From contig NC_071393.1 in NCBI RefSeq assembly GCF_022682495.2, positions 96,337,010 to 96,401,009 on the forward strand: DNA of 64,000 nucleotides. The letters are read 5' to 3'. Of the stretch, positions 1 through 11,245 are shown piece after piece. Below the pieces are notes generated by a model. The model saw only the letters and a list, made by a program, of their open reading frames with translations. It made no database searches and was not told the origin of the DNA. The stretch is from Desmodus rotundus (lineage: Eukaryota; Chordata; Mammalia; Chiroptera; Phyllostomidae). A program made the translations under genes and the position numbers. Every line of letters begins with the position of its first letter. Position 1 is the first letter of the stretch.

Positions 1-855
1 CTGTTCGCTCTTTTGGTTTTTCTGCGCGGACCTTCTCAGGGCCTCTGCTTCCCTGGGTGAGTGGTGCAAGATGCAGAGGTCGCGGTGCCACAGTTCTCCC
101 ACTCACAGGACAAGGGAAAAAGGAAACTGAGCTGGCCCTATGCTACTATGGAATATTGCTATTTTATAAGCCGTTGGAACAACCGTTTACCTTTACTTGT
201 ACTTCGGTGTACTTTATTAGACATTTTAAATTAATTCGGGGGTCGCCAAGGGGAGACATTATATATATACTAATTCAAGGCACCCAAGCCTAGATAAAGT
301 AGAATACGCCACAGTAGGTTTGCTTCCCTGTAGAAGTAAGTTAGCAAACCAAATGCACTATTACAGAAGAGAACCACCAACCAATCCGTGCGTTAGAATT
401 GTATCGCTCCACTGAGATGACTTCCGTCCATTCAGACGGCCACGTGACTGGGCCATGGGGACCACTACTGGACGGCTGAGCTTGGTGCCCTGTATGGAAT
501 CTTGTAGGTATTTATTAGGTGACCCCGAAGAACCATGACCCTGTAACCACATAATTTTTTGGATAGGTTAAAAGGTAATATAATGAGATGAAAGGTATAT
601 TTGACCAAATAAGGACTTAATCAGTTTTCCCAAGCATAGTTGTTTTCATTTTTGTGTATTAATTTCCCAATGTGTTGTATTTATTTCCTATAGCTATAGC
701 AACAGTATATTTGCTATTTAAACATCAGACCTTCAACATTCTCTATGTTTACATGTGGTCATCATAATTAATGGGTGTATAATATTCCCTCGTATTGATT
801 TACTCTAAAATGGTAAACCATTCAACTAAGTTGGAAATTTAGGTTGTGTCCAGTT
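1..855. other. IQCH intron, no clear feature
   Basis: This is A/T-rich, non-coding intronic DNA. The short open frames here have no recognisable protein content. I see no well-preserved repeat; 560-840 has the texture of a degraded interspersed repeat that I cannot name. Confidence 0.5.
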
Positions 856-916
856 TGTGTGTGTGTGTATGTGTGTGGTAGTGGTGGTAGTAGGGAGGGA
901 GAAAGGAGGGCGGGGG

Positions 917-959
<43 letters not shown>

Positions 960-997
960 TAGTGGTGGTGGTAGGGAGGGAGAAAGGAGGGCGGGGG

Positions 998-1040
<43 letters not shown>

Positions 1041-1080
1041 TAGTGGTGGTGGTAGGGAGGGAGAAAGGAGGGTGGGGGGA
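856..1080. repeat. 81-bp composite tandem repeat: (TG)n plus G-rich core
   Basis: There are three cores of GGTAGTGGTGGTRGTAGGG, each continuing with GAGGGAGAAAGGAGGG and a G run. They start at 877, 958 and 1039, a period of exactly 81 bp, and are separated by (TG) tracts of about 37 nt. Copies 2 and 3 are nearly identical; copy 1 has one A for G and a shorter, interrupted TG tract. Because 81 is divisible by three, the array creates spurious open frames on both strands. The G runs could form a G-quadruplex and the TG tracts Z-DNA. Confidence 0.93.
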
Positions 1081-1184
1081 ATTTGTTTTTATTTTTGGTT
1101 AATGTAAAATTGAACACCTTTTGTTGAATGAATTTCCTAGAAGACCAAGGAGTAGCGTGTGTTATGGTTCTTGTTACACATTGC

Positions 1185-1335
1185 CACGTGACTTTCTAAG
1201 AAGGTAGTGCCACTTCGATAAGGAAGGCATTGTTATTCTGTTTGCAGATGGAGAAACCGGTGTTTGGGAAGTTAATTAACTAACTTGCCTAAGCTCAGAC
1301 AGCTAATAAGCAGTTGTGCCTAGTTTGAAAACCAC
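1185..1335 (-). repeat. MIR SINE fragment
   Basis: The segment carries the reverse-oriented MIR core: a 'GGAGAAACCG' motif followed by 'AACTTGCCTAAGCTCAGACAG'-like sequence ending in an 'AGCTAATAAGC' run. It is old and diverged. Confidence 0.7.
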
Positions 1336-3900
1336 ACTCACTCCTCCTGGCCCAGGGTACTTGCTACATTTAGAGAAGACCCCTTATCTGAAAATCCCAG
1401 AGAAGTGCTCTCCTCCAGGTCCCTACTGTTATGACCCGCTACCCTGTGGCAGGTTTTCTCCTTTGTACAGAGACTCGTGAAAAACACAACGGTCCCTGGA
1501 CCGTGGCAGCCATTGCTCCCGCATTTCCGTGGCCCAGGCACACGGAGGTTACTAATGGGAAACCACGGGCTCTAGTCTCTGTCTCTTCATCTGTAAAGAG
1601 GGATAACATTGATACCTGCCTTCAGGGGAGGTGGTGAGAATTCACTGTGAATCAGTTAGCAATGTCTTTAGCACATCACACGCCTTCAAGAAATGCTCCC
1701 TGTTATTATTAATATTACCATAAAATCGCATTACAGTTAAATTGCAGGTAACATTGAACAAGTGTACATAATATAATCTTTCTTTGATGATGTATCAGGG
1801 GGTCTTGCAGGGTCTTGTAGGCTTCCAGAGTATTTTTCTCCGCATCAATTATCATTATATAAAATTGTGGCCGTTGAAGACACAGAACGGCAACCCAGTT
1901 GTGCCTGCCCACTTATTTACCCAGATACTAATGCCTTCAAAAGAATAAGCTTTGATAGCGCCCTGGCTTCTTACCATTTGAAAGGAGAAAATAAATTCCG
2001 GTTAGTTGGACTTCCTACACGCCGAGGAAAGAGGCACTGACCTGGTGGAGATTATTCTGCCCGTACGGCCGAAACCTGGTCGCTTCATTTTCTGGTTCCA
2101 CTTGGTGTCTTTTCTAATTAGGGTAGCAGCACGTCACCGCGGTCATTGGAAAGTCTTAATCATTTACATATTTTTCCTTATCTCTGAAAATGACTTAGAA
2201 TGTTTTCTTCCAGTTCAGTGGTTATTTTCATGAAGCTGCCAGGGTTGGGTTTGAGGGGCCTCTCTGCGCCTGAGGAAGATGACAGGAGAGAGAAAATTGC
2301 CTCCCCCAGTCAAATGAAAGCCAGGTCCCCCTTCCGAGGACATCTAACAATCAGCTATACAAGCTGTTTGGTTTGTGTGTCCTATTGATTTATTATGCTT
2401 CTAATCAGTACATAAAGCTATGGGCCTGCAGTGTTAATTTTTCATATGCTTACAAAGTACCCTTTGATTTTCTGTCACACGTTAATTACAGTGTTTTGCC
2501 ATTAAATAGGAAGCTTTGTGTAAACTAATTACTAGGTAATCATTGTCTACTGCAAGCGTGCTGTTTGTACCTTTTATTTTATTCTAAAAATGCACAGATC
2601 TCGCAGTCTGGAAACACTCTACCTTCCAGCCATTAGCTCTCACTAATTCATAGCATTATTGTGGTGAGAGTGGAGGAGTTGTAATTGTTGTGGTATCAGA
2701 GCTGTTAATTACCGGAGTAAACAGTTGAAATGGTGCCAAGGTCTATTGTACAAGGCAGAGAAAAGGAGGTTTAAATGTTACTCCCACCATCTGGGGACTA
2801 GGGGAGAGGCAAATGCTTGAGAACAGCAGTGAGGCGCTCTCGCCGCCTCAGCTCCAGGGTTGGCGGCCATATGGATCCAGAATATTCTGAATCAATTGAA
2901 TTTAACTGCCAGTTTTTCGCAATAACAGCGTGGAAGGAAGGAATAAAGCAAAAGATGAGAGGAACGAGAATTGGTTAGTGTTTTCACATCCAGGAAGTCC
3001 CCGTTAAGAGTTCTTTTGGAAATATCTGCTTGGCTGAAAACCACAGAGCAGGCGTGGGCACTTGGACTGAATTCAGAATGAGTTTTACTCTCCTCTGCTG
3101 GAGACCGTGCCATTTGCTTCTGGTCATCTGTCCCCCTACCTTGTGCCCCTCCCTCCGGGAGAGAGGGATGCCCTTGAGAAGACTGGGACTTTCGTGTCAT
3201 TGTGCCAGATCAAACGAAAATCCTCACTTTTGGAATTCACTGATGTGTTACCCTGGTACTTTAATAAGCATGGTCTGTAGAAAGAAAAGAATAATCAACA
3301 TATAATGCTATTACACCTGCCTTCAGTATGTGTACATCTGCACATGTGGGAATATCAGAAAAGGTACAGCTCTTCACTCCTATTTTAAAAAGTAGGTGCT
3401 TACCCACTCCTTTTGTATGGAATTAAAATATAATTTCTCCTGACAATCTCTCCTTTCATGTCACAATTTCACCCTTCTCCCCCACCACTTGAGGGAAAAA
3501 TTGCGTCCAAAGGACACATGTGTTTTCTTTCATTTCTAATTTTCAATTAAAGAGCTTTTTCAGCTTACGCGATTTTTCCAACCAGCAATATGTCTCTAAC
3601 TGGAAAGAAAGAAACCGATTACCAATAATAATAGTTATAGCTATTTTGACTTGCAGCTGATTTTTAAACCTCATGGTTTTTGCTTTAAAATACTGTGCAA
3701 GCTTTAAAGCAGTCACATGTATTTACTTGATGTCACTCACATTTAATATAATTTCCTTCAAACCCATTTTCCAACATTAAAAATATTTTTTAAATCTGCC
3801 ACTTGCTGCTGTAACTACTTTTTAGCATCATTCCCAAAACATGAACATATTCTTCTTTTTTTAAGCCACCCTGGGTCATTTATCTTTAATTGCTCCTTCA
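1336..3900. other. IQCH intron, mostly non-repetitive
   Basis: No gene or well-preserved repeat is recognised. The open frames lack family features. The part from 2390 to 2620 is AT-rich with several TTAATTA/TAATTA motifs and looks like possible conserved non-coding DNA (see findings). Confidence 0.45.
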
Positions 3901-3945
3901 GCAGCTGCTGAAGTGACTTAGGGTAAAGCGCAAACAACCCCTTTA

Positions 3946-4500
3946 GAGGGAGCGGCCGCCTCCGCCGGGAACCAAAGACCGTGTTTATCCGGCTTTTGTG
4001 ACTGCGGTCTCGGCCCCCGGGAAAATTTTCTCCGCTTGTGTGTATGTGCGAAGTTCAATTACGAGTTTCAAGAATCACTTAATCTTTATCTATCGAAACC
4101 CCAGCATGCAGCGTGGCTGGGTGAGCCTAGAAAGAAAGCCACAGCCCCCTGTGGGGAGGGGGAAAAAGAAACAGCAGCTTAAGTGCTGGAAAGTCGAACG
4201 CGAATGAACCTTCCCCGAGTTCCTGGTCGGGCGAAGCAGTTGTGCTGAGCTTCGGAATGGAGGCGCGACATATGTGCCTCAGTTGGACAAAACGCTTCTC
4301 GAGTCAAATCAACTGCTAGGCCCGCACGTCGGTGCAAGGTGGAGGCCTAGATAATGAGGGACAGACTCCTCGCGAAGCAGCGAGTGGATAATGCCACGTA
4401 AGTATGGAATTATATACCGCGTTTTCACCATTCTGTTTAATGAGAGCCGCCACCGCAGCGAATCACTTGCCACACAGCCGAAATGGGCCGTTAGCTATCA
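3946..4500. promoter_or_regulatory. CpG-dense repeat-free block, candidate regulatory element
   Basis: My hand count gives about 39 CpG in 550 bp at roughly 50% G+C, an observed/expected ratio near 1, while flanking intron is strongly CpG-depleted. A NotI-type GCGGCCGC lies at 3952-3959. No known repeat is visible. This is what an unmethylated orphan CpG island or developmental enhancer looks like. I see no TATA box, exon or transcript signal, so the function is inferred from composition only. Two overlapping frames at 4391-4676 have no recognisable protein features. Confidence 0.45.
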
Positions 4501-7124
4501 AGGGAAAATTGTCTTTGCCGCTTTCAGCAGATGGAGCAAATATTTTACAAAGCAATTTTACATACCAAAAACATTTGCGTGCCTTGGTAATGGTGGCTGT
4601 TTTACATTATGTTACCTTCTACAGCAGCATAATTTTCCATCTCATCGAAGGCAAAGTTGGCATTTTTGATTTTTAAATTCTCAATTAACAATTAAACATG
4701 GAATATTAAAGCAGTCTTAAACTTTAAGTAGGTGTGGGAAGTAGTTTATGACTTGCTGGAGACGTTGTCATTTTTTCTTCACCCTCTCAGCATATTTTTG
4801 CACTCTAAAGAGGGACTATTTCTAATGACCTTAGTGGAAAGGAGTAAGTGGAAACTCCACTACCGATGGCAGAACAGGAGGGCCCAGTGCCTGGGAACGA
4901 TCCCAGCACTTGCTGGCTTCCAGCGTCCACCGTGGGTTCCACGGGTTGGCCCGCCCACTTGAGTCAGTTTAAAACGTTTAAACTCCAAGTTAGTAGAAAA
5001 CCCAACTCAACTTAAAATAGCTTTAAAAATAAAGAGAATGTATGGTCTCAGCTCAGGTTTAAAGGCTGGCTTCAGACAAAGCTTAATCCAGCAGCTCAAT
5101 ACCGCCAAGGACCCAGTTACTTTCCATCTCTCCTCCAAACTTCACATGTCGGCTCCTCCCGAAGGCTGGCTTTCCACAGGGTTGAAAGATGGCGGCAGAA
5201 GCTCCTGGAGCTTGTCCTTGGTCAAGACAATAGAGAGAACATCTCACCTGGTAGCATTCTCAGAAGAGCATAAAGCTTCTTTCTCAGAAGACCCTGGCAA
5301 GCACTTCCTAACATCTGACAGGCCTACTGGGTCATGTGCCCGTCCTGAAGACTGTGGCCAGGGTAAGGCTTTGCTAGCCAGGGGCTCACCCTCAGAGCCG
5401 AGGGTGGACTCACTCTCAGTCAACTAGCAGAGCTAAGAACGGCATAGTGGCGGCTCCCGACAGGAAGTTTGGGACATCACTACCCTGAGAGAGGGACAAA
5501 GACTGGGCAGCCGACAACAGATGTCCATTCTACCATTTTCATAAATATGACAGCACAGACTTAGCATCACCTGTGGATGAACCAATCTGACCCAAAGTGA
5601 CCATTTGTGCCCATCGATGGCAGCTACAGGTGCCATTGCACTGTGACATCCTGGTAGCCCCAGGTTTGAACCCCAGTTTGGCTGCTACAGGCCTGCCACT
5701 CGGTAAGCTTTCGACAAGGGAGAGCTGGTATTTCACCTAAAAAATGACTACGATGGTAAAAAATAGCCTACACACGGCAAACTCACCCTCGATTTTGGAA
5801 TCCCTCCCTTCTCCATCTTTGTCCAAGTAGCCAACTGGAATCCCATGCCACCCTTTGCCCCCTGAGAGGGGTGGCAGAAGTGGTGGAGAGCACTCACCCG
5901 GGGCAGAGGCAGCAGAGAGCTCTCGCACTCTTGGGGTGCGGTGTAGGAGTGTCGCAGGCCCGGTCCCTCTTCCGTTACATGGGGCATTTGCTTGGGCAGT
6001 CCACATGGCCCCTTTCGGCCCTGACAGTCTTGCTTCGTTCTTCAGGCCACTGTCTCTGCCTTTCGGCCTGTGCCACCCTCCATTCCTTCACTTAGGGGTA
6101 TCAGAAACCCCTGTAAAGAGGGACCATCTGGGCAGGTCCTTTGGTTTCTCTTTTGGACACCGCCAAGCACTGTCTGACGTGGGAGACTGGAGGTGGTTAG
6201 CCAAGAAATTGTTTTACTTAGCTCCCCGCTGCAGAGCCAGCCCAAAAGCTTCTAAGATCAAATGAGTTTTTCTGGGACCGATATTTAGAGCATTCTAATT
6301 TGTATTCCTTCTTCCTCCTCTCCCGTCCTCCCCAACACACACAGGCGCACACACACACACACATGCAGAAGTTACTTGAGAAAGTTAACTCTCTGGAGTT
6401 TGAAGTAGCTCTAGTAAGTATTAAATTGGATATGCCAGCAGCTTCCCCTGAGATGTCCTGAATTTCCTTCAGTCAAATATCTGTTCCTTCAAATTTACAC
6501 TTTCTTGATAGAAAAAGAGAGAGAGCTGAGAGGCAAGGTCCATGCTTCCTGGAACCCTCCAAGGTCATGACTGTTGTCACACTCTGAGAGATAAATGTGG
6601 GGACCGGCCAAAGGGTGACCAGGCTGTACAGAGGTGCAGGTGGGGTTCAAGTTCCTCCTGGGTGGGAATGGCTCTAGAGTCGTCACTCCACAAAGGCCAG
6701 CAGCAAGGTGATTGCCAGAGCCAGTGCCATCGGGAAAGAATGAAAATCTGGAATTCTGACTTTTTCCCCCAAAAGTAAAGGGTATTTTTCTAACGTGCGT
6801 TTATTGTCCACAAGTTGTATACTTTCCGCAGCCCCAGAGTCATCTGGTCTCAATGACCTGCTCCATGTGGGCGGGAGGCTCTCTCAAACACTGACTTGGT
6901 GGTCCATCACTCTGATGTGGCTCCATGAAAAGCAACTTCCCAACTAGTGACTCCCAAGTTTGTAACATGTGCCAGGTGGCTGGCCTATAACAGACCCCCC
7001 ACACACACACATTTTAGGAGGGTGAAAAAGCAGAAAAGAAAGCAAACCGGCAACTGTTCCCCCCAAGTCCACTGTTTTCTGTTTTCAGTCACATGTCAAA
7101 AGTCATCCAATAACAGAATCTGAC

Positions 7125-7290
7125 AACTCAGCAGGGGACCTGACACACGCCTCTCCGTTCCAGGAGCCTCCACTTCCCGTCTGCAAAGTAGGGGACAACA
7201 CCGTGCTGCTTGACCTCAGAGGGCTCCTGGGAGGACTGAACGAGATAGTGAACGTGACCCTGCTGTGACAAGAGGAAGCATTTTACAAAC
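7125..7290 (+). repeat. MIR SINE fragment
   Basis: The plus-oriented MIR pattern is a 'cctccacttcccgtctgcaa' segment, then a short GGGGA run and a 'GGACTGAACGAGATAGTGAA' tail. It is diverged. Confidence 0.55.
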
Positions 7291-8509
7291 ACTGTTTGGT
7301 GGCTCACAGGAATGTAGGGGTTTGTCCGGCATGGTTGTCTGTGTGTGCATACATGTCTGTGTGTGTCTCTGCATGTACTGAAGTTTATTCTAAGCAGAAT
7401 GAATCTGAATAGCTATAGATCTCCCCTCACCAGCATCCACCCTTAAAGTTGTAGTGAAGTTTGTACTGTGCAGAATGATAATCCCTAGAGAACAGAAACT
7501 GCCCCCCAAACCAGGAACTCACACCCGACGTCAGTAGGCCCTGCGTGACCACTGAGCCCTTCTTGCTCCTAAGGAAGAGGTGTCCTCAGTTGGCCATACT
7601 GTGATGGAGTCCGCTGCCCCTGGATTTGAGCTCTGGCCTCACCTGCCAGTTCACAAGCAGCTCTAAGTCCCCAGCAGATGCTGTGCTGTCTCAGGCATGG
7701 CGTGTGGGGCATGAAGTAACTTGAAACTCTTACACAGAATGTCATTTTGCTGCCCTTTCTTGAATATATGAGTTGCAGGTCCTGTTGTATTTTGTTTTAT
7801 TTTCGTAGAGATAAAAAGATAATTTCCTTCACTGGTATTAAAGCCACTCTTAGTACAGTCCTTGTATTTCCTATCACATGTTTTAAAATAAAGAAATAAG
7901 TCAAACAGTTAATGTCCCCCCCCCATTTTTGTCTGTTTTCCTCTTAGAGAAGTAATCATGGCCCAGGCTGCTTCTGTGTGTCCCAGGACCCCCACTGAGT
8001 GTCCCCTGCCCATGCCTTCAGCACTGCACTTCTCACGACAGGACACAAGTCATCCTCTGACTCCCGCAGCAGACTTCCCTCTAGGAAACGCACCCCTTGT
8101 TGTGGCTTTGCGCACAGCAGAAACTAGCTGGCTTTGCGAGCAGAGGTGGTGGTGACAGCTGGCACAGTGTCCAGATGCCTCCCACATGCTATGGCCTTGC
8201 GAGTTAATTATTGGGCCTCACATAGCATGTTGCATCTGAGGTGACACTTCATAAATGTCACCTCATTTATCTTCCCCATGCCCCTCAGGGGCAGGGAATC
8301 CCATAATATCCACCCAGTAAGAATTACTGGTTCTTAAGTGGTTATCACCCAGGTGGCTCCTGGGAAGCAAGAAAAGGGAGGCTGTTTCACATTTTCTCAT
8401 ATTCTGTAACTTCAGCTCTTCAGGGTTGGGTCCCTGGGTGACCACCACCGTGATTCATCCCATGAATGTTTAGTGCTCCCTGTGCCAAGCACTGGGCAGA
8501 ACTGGCCTC

Positions 8510-8526
8510 AAAACCAATGACCAGAC
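8510..8526 (+). repeat. Probable 5' target-site duplication of the HAL1-like element
   Basis: AAAACCAATGACCAGAC here matches AAAAGCCACTGACCACAC at 10533-10550 with a few substitutions and one indel, as expected for an old insertion. Confidence 0.6.
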
Positions 8527-10532
8527 CTCGGGCCAAGATGGAGGCATAGGTAGAAACACTTCGCCCCTTTGCACAACCATAAGGAGGTCCACAACTGACC
8601 TCAAAACAAAGTACAATCAGAACTGCCAGAAAATTGAACTGTATGGAAATCCGACAACCAAGGATTTGAAGAAGAAATATTCATCCAGATGGGTAGGAGG
8701 GGCGGAGACGGGGAGCCACAGTGGAGAGGATGTGGTGTGTGGTGGCGAGGCAGTGCAGCAGCAGCCAGTGGGACGGGCATCTGACATTCACATGTGGCAG
8801 ATAAAAACCAGGAGGGACACCTGGGGAGCGAGCCATCCCAGCCCCAGGACAGACCATGCAGCCCAGGGTTCCAGTGCTAGGAAATTAAAGCCTCATAACT
8901 TCTGGCTATAAAAACCACTGGGGGTTGGGGCAGCAGAAGAAACTGCCAGTCACTCAGGGGAGCTCATTTAAAGGACCCATATGGTCTTAGAACCTATGCA
9001 AACTCACCCACTCTGGGATTCAGCACCAGGGCAGCAGCTACAACGGCACCAGTTGCATATGGGAAGTGGGGGAAGTAATGCAAACGGAGTGAGAGCTGAG
9101 CCAGTGGCATTGCTCCTTCTTGACCCCTCCCCTACATGTAGCACCACAAAGGAGCAAAGCTGGTTGCCCCACCCTGGTGAATACCTAAGGCTCTGCCCCT
9201 TACAACGTAACAGGTGCACCAAGATGGAGTCAAAGCAGCTGTCGCTAATACACAGAAACAAACAAACACAGGGAGGCTGCCGAATGGAGGAGACAAAGAA
9301 ATATGGCCCAAATGAAAGAACAGATCAAATCTCCAGGAAAAGAACTAAACAAAATGGAGATACCCAACCTATCAAATACAGAGTTCAAAACACTGGTGAT
9401 CAGGATGCTCAGAGAACTCACTGAGTACAACAACAACATACAGGAAGAAATGAAGGCTACACTAAGCGAAATAAAGAAAAATTCACAGGGAACCAACAGT
9501 GAAGGGAAGGACGCCAGGATTCAAATCAATGATTTGGAACGGAAAGAAGAAATAAACAGTCAATAGGTATAGAATGAATAAACAAGAATTCAACATAACA
9601 AGGAGAGAATAAGAAGACTCTGGGACATCTTCAAACATGCCAACATCTGAATCATAGGGATGCCAGAGGAGAAGAGGAAGAGCAAGAAACTGAAAAATCA
9701 TTTGAAAAAATAATGAAAGAAAACTTCCCTAATTTGGTGAAGGAAATAGACATACAAGTCTAGGAAGCACAGAGAGTCCCAAACTAATGGGACTCACAGA
9801 GGACCACACCAAGACACATCATAATTAAAATGCCAAAGGTTAAAGATAAAGAGAGAGTCTTAAAAGCAGCAAGAGAAAGGCAGAGAGTTACCTACAAAGG
9901 AGTCCCCATAAGACTATCAGCTGATTTCTCAAAAGAAACTTTGTAGGCAAGAAGGGACTGGCAAGAAGTATTCAGAGTGATGTAAAGCAAGGACCAACAA
10001 CCTAGATTACTCTATCCAGCAAAGCTATCATTTAGAATTGAAGGGCAGATAAAGTGCTTCCCAGACAAGGTAAAGCTAAAGGAGTTCATCATCACCAAGC
10101 CCTTATTATATGAAATGTTAAAGGGACTTATTTAAGAAAAAGAAGAAGATCAAAACTCTGAACAGTAAAATGACAACAAACTTACAACTACGAATAACTG
10201 AATCTAAAAAAACAAAAACAAAGCAAACAACTAGAACAGGAACAGAATCACAGAAATAGAGATCACATAGATGGTTATCAGCAGCGAGTGGGATAGGGAG
10301 AATGGGGGGAAGGGCACAGGGATTAAGAAGCATAATTGGTAGGTACAAAATAGACAGGGAGATGTTAAGAATATTACAGGAAATGGAAAAACCAAAGAAC
10401 TTATATGTATGACCCATGGACATGAACTCAAGGAGGGGATTGCTGGAGGAAAGAGAGTACCAGGGAGTGGGGGCAAAGGGAAAGAAAATTGGGACAACTG
10501 TAATAGCATAATCAATAAAATATACTTTTTTA
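8527..10532 (+). mobile_element. HAL1-like (half-L1) retrotransposon, ORF1 only
   Basis: The element begins with an L1-type 5' end (GGCCAAGATGGAGGCATAGG at about 8531) and ends with an A/T-rich tail after GGGACAACTGTAATAGCATA. It is about 2.0 kb long. Between the 5' region and the tail there is one decayed ORF1 and no room for ORF2 (reverse transcriptase/endonuclease). This is the layout of HAL1 elements, which lack ORF2 and depend on L1 machinery; several HAL1 families are known in bats. The imperfect flanking direct repeats support one insertion event. An internally deleted L1 is the alternative. Confidence 0.75.
9285..10134 (+). pseudogene. Decayed L1/HAL1 ORF1 (RNA-binding coat protein of the retroelement)
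   Basis: The likely original start is ATG at 9285. A small deletion near 9302 puts this start out of frame with the long downstream frame, which reads MAQMKEQIKSPGKELNKMEI from 9303 to a stop at 9566. The middle is a coiled-coil-like Glu/Lys-rich segment. Further downstream, in broken frames, are the C-terminal L1 ORF1p signatures ARERQRVTYKGVPIRLSADFS (here shown to about 10 residues each side of the conserved core) and QPRLLYPAKLSF, with several stop codons between. The protein family binds RNA as a trimer in L1 particles. This copy cannot make it. Confidence 0.8.
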
Positions 10533-10972
10533 AAAAGCCACTGACCACACTATTGAGGAGCTAGAGGTCACAGAGAAAGGATGCCCAACTGGGGTGGAAT
10601 AGAAGGCTTCCTGGAGGAGGGGTGACCAGAACTAACTCGCTAAAGGTCAGAAGAGGTGAGGCAGGGGAGGAAGAGGAGGAAGGAAGACAGAAATTGAGAT
10701 GGAGCCAGGGCACTAGAGCGAGGCCAGGAGCTGGAGAGGAGACAAGTGAGACGACATTAGGAATCAGAGCCCAGGCCACAGAGACACTTCCTCCTGTGTC
10801 TTGCTGAGGAATTTGGACTTGGTCCTCAAGTGGATGGAGATCCAGTCTCAAGATTTAGGTAACAAAGGTTTCACCTCCGCCTTCACTGCACCCCCTCCAT
10901 CTCTAGCTCCCAAAATACATAAACACTTTTTCCCCTACTTCTGTAACTTAAAAGGCCTGACATTCTGTGATT

Positions 10973-11245
10973 TTTCCCCAATTTTTATTGTGCTAAAATA
11001 CACATAACATAAAATTTACCATCTTACCCACTTTTAAATATACAGTTGGGTGGTATTACATATGTTCATAATGTTGGGCAGCCATCACCACCGTCATCTC
11101 CATAACTCTTATCACCTCGTAAAACAAAACTCTGTGCCCAGTAAACACTAACTGCCCATCTCCCACTCCCCCTGCCCCAACAACCGCCATTCGCCCTCTG
11201 TCTCTGATTCTGATACTCCAAGTACCGGTAATTTGGGGTATGTGG
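10973..11245 (-). repeat. Old L1 3' UTR fragment (L1M type)
   Basis: The segment reads in antisense as TTTTTATTGTGCTAAAATAC followed by ACATAACATAAAATTTACC, a GGGCAGCCATCACCACC block, and the CCC-rich run before TGATACTCC. These are standard features of ancient mammalian L1M 3' ends. Confidence 0.85.

Larger units (their letters stand above)
4501..8526. other. IQCH intron, few recognisable elements
   Basis: No coding feature is supported. The 129-aa frame at 5038-5427 and the 136-aa frame at 5855-6265 have no splice signals or family motifs and are probably chance. A short (CA)n tract lies at 6345-6362, and a MIR-like stretch at about 7125-7290. The remainder shows nothing I can name. Confidence 0.45.

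Noticed and set aside
844..1117. Overlapping 80-90 aa frames of Val/Cys or His/Thr repeats on both strands
   Set aside because: They come only from the 81-bp repeat whose length is a multiple of three.
5038..5427. 129-aa plus-strand frame
   Set aside because: No splice signals in matching phase, no domain and no promoter; consistent with chance in G+C-moderate intron.
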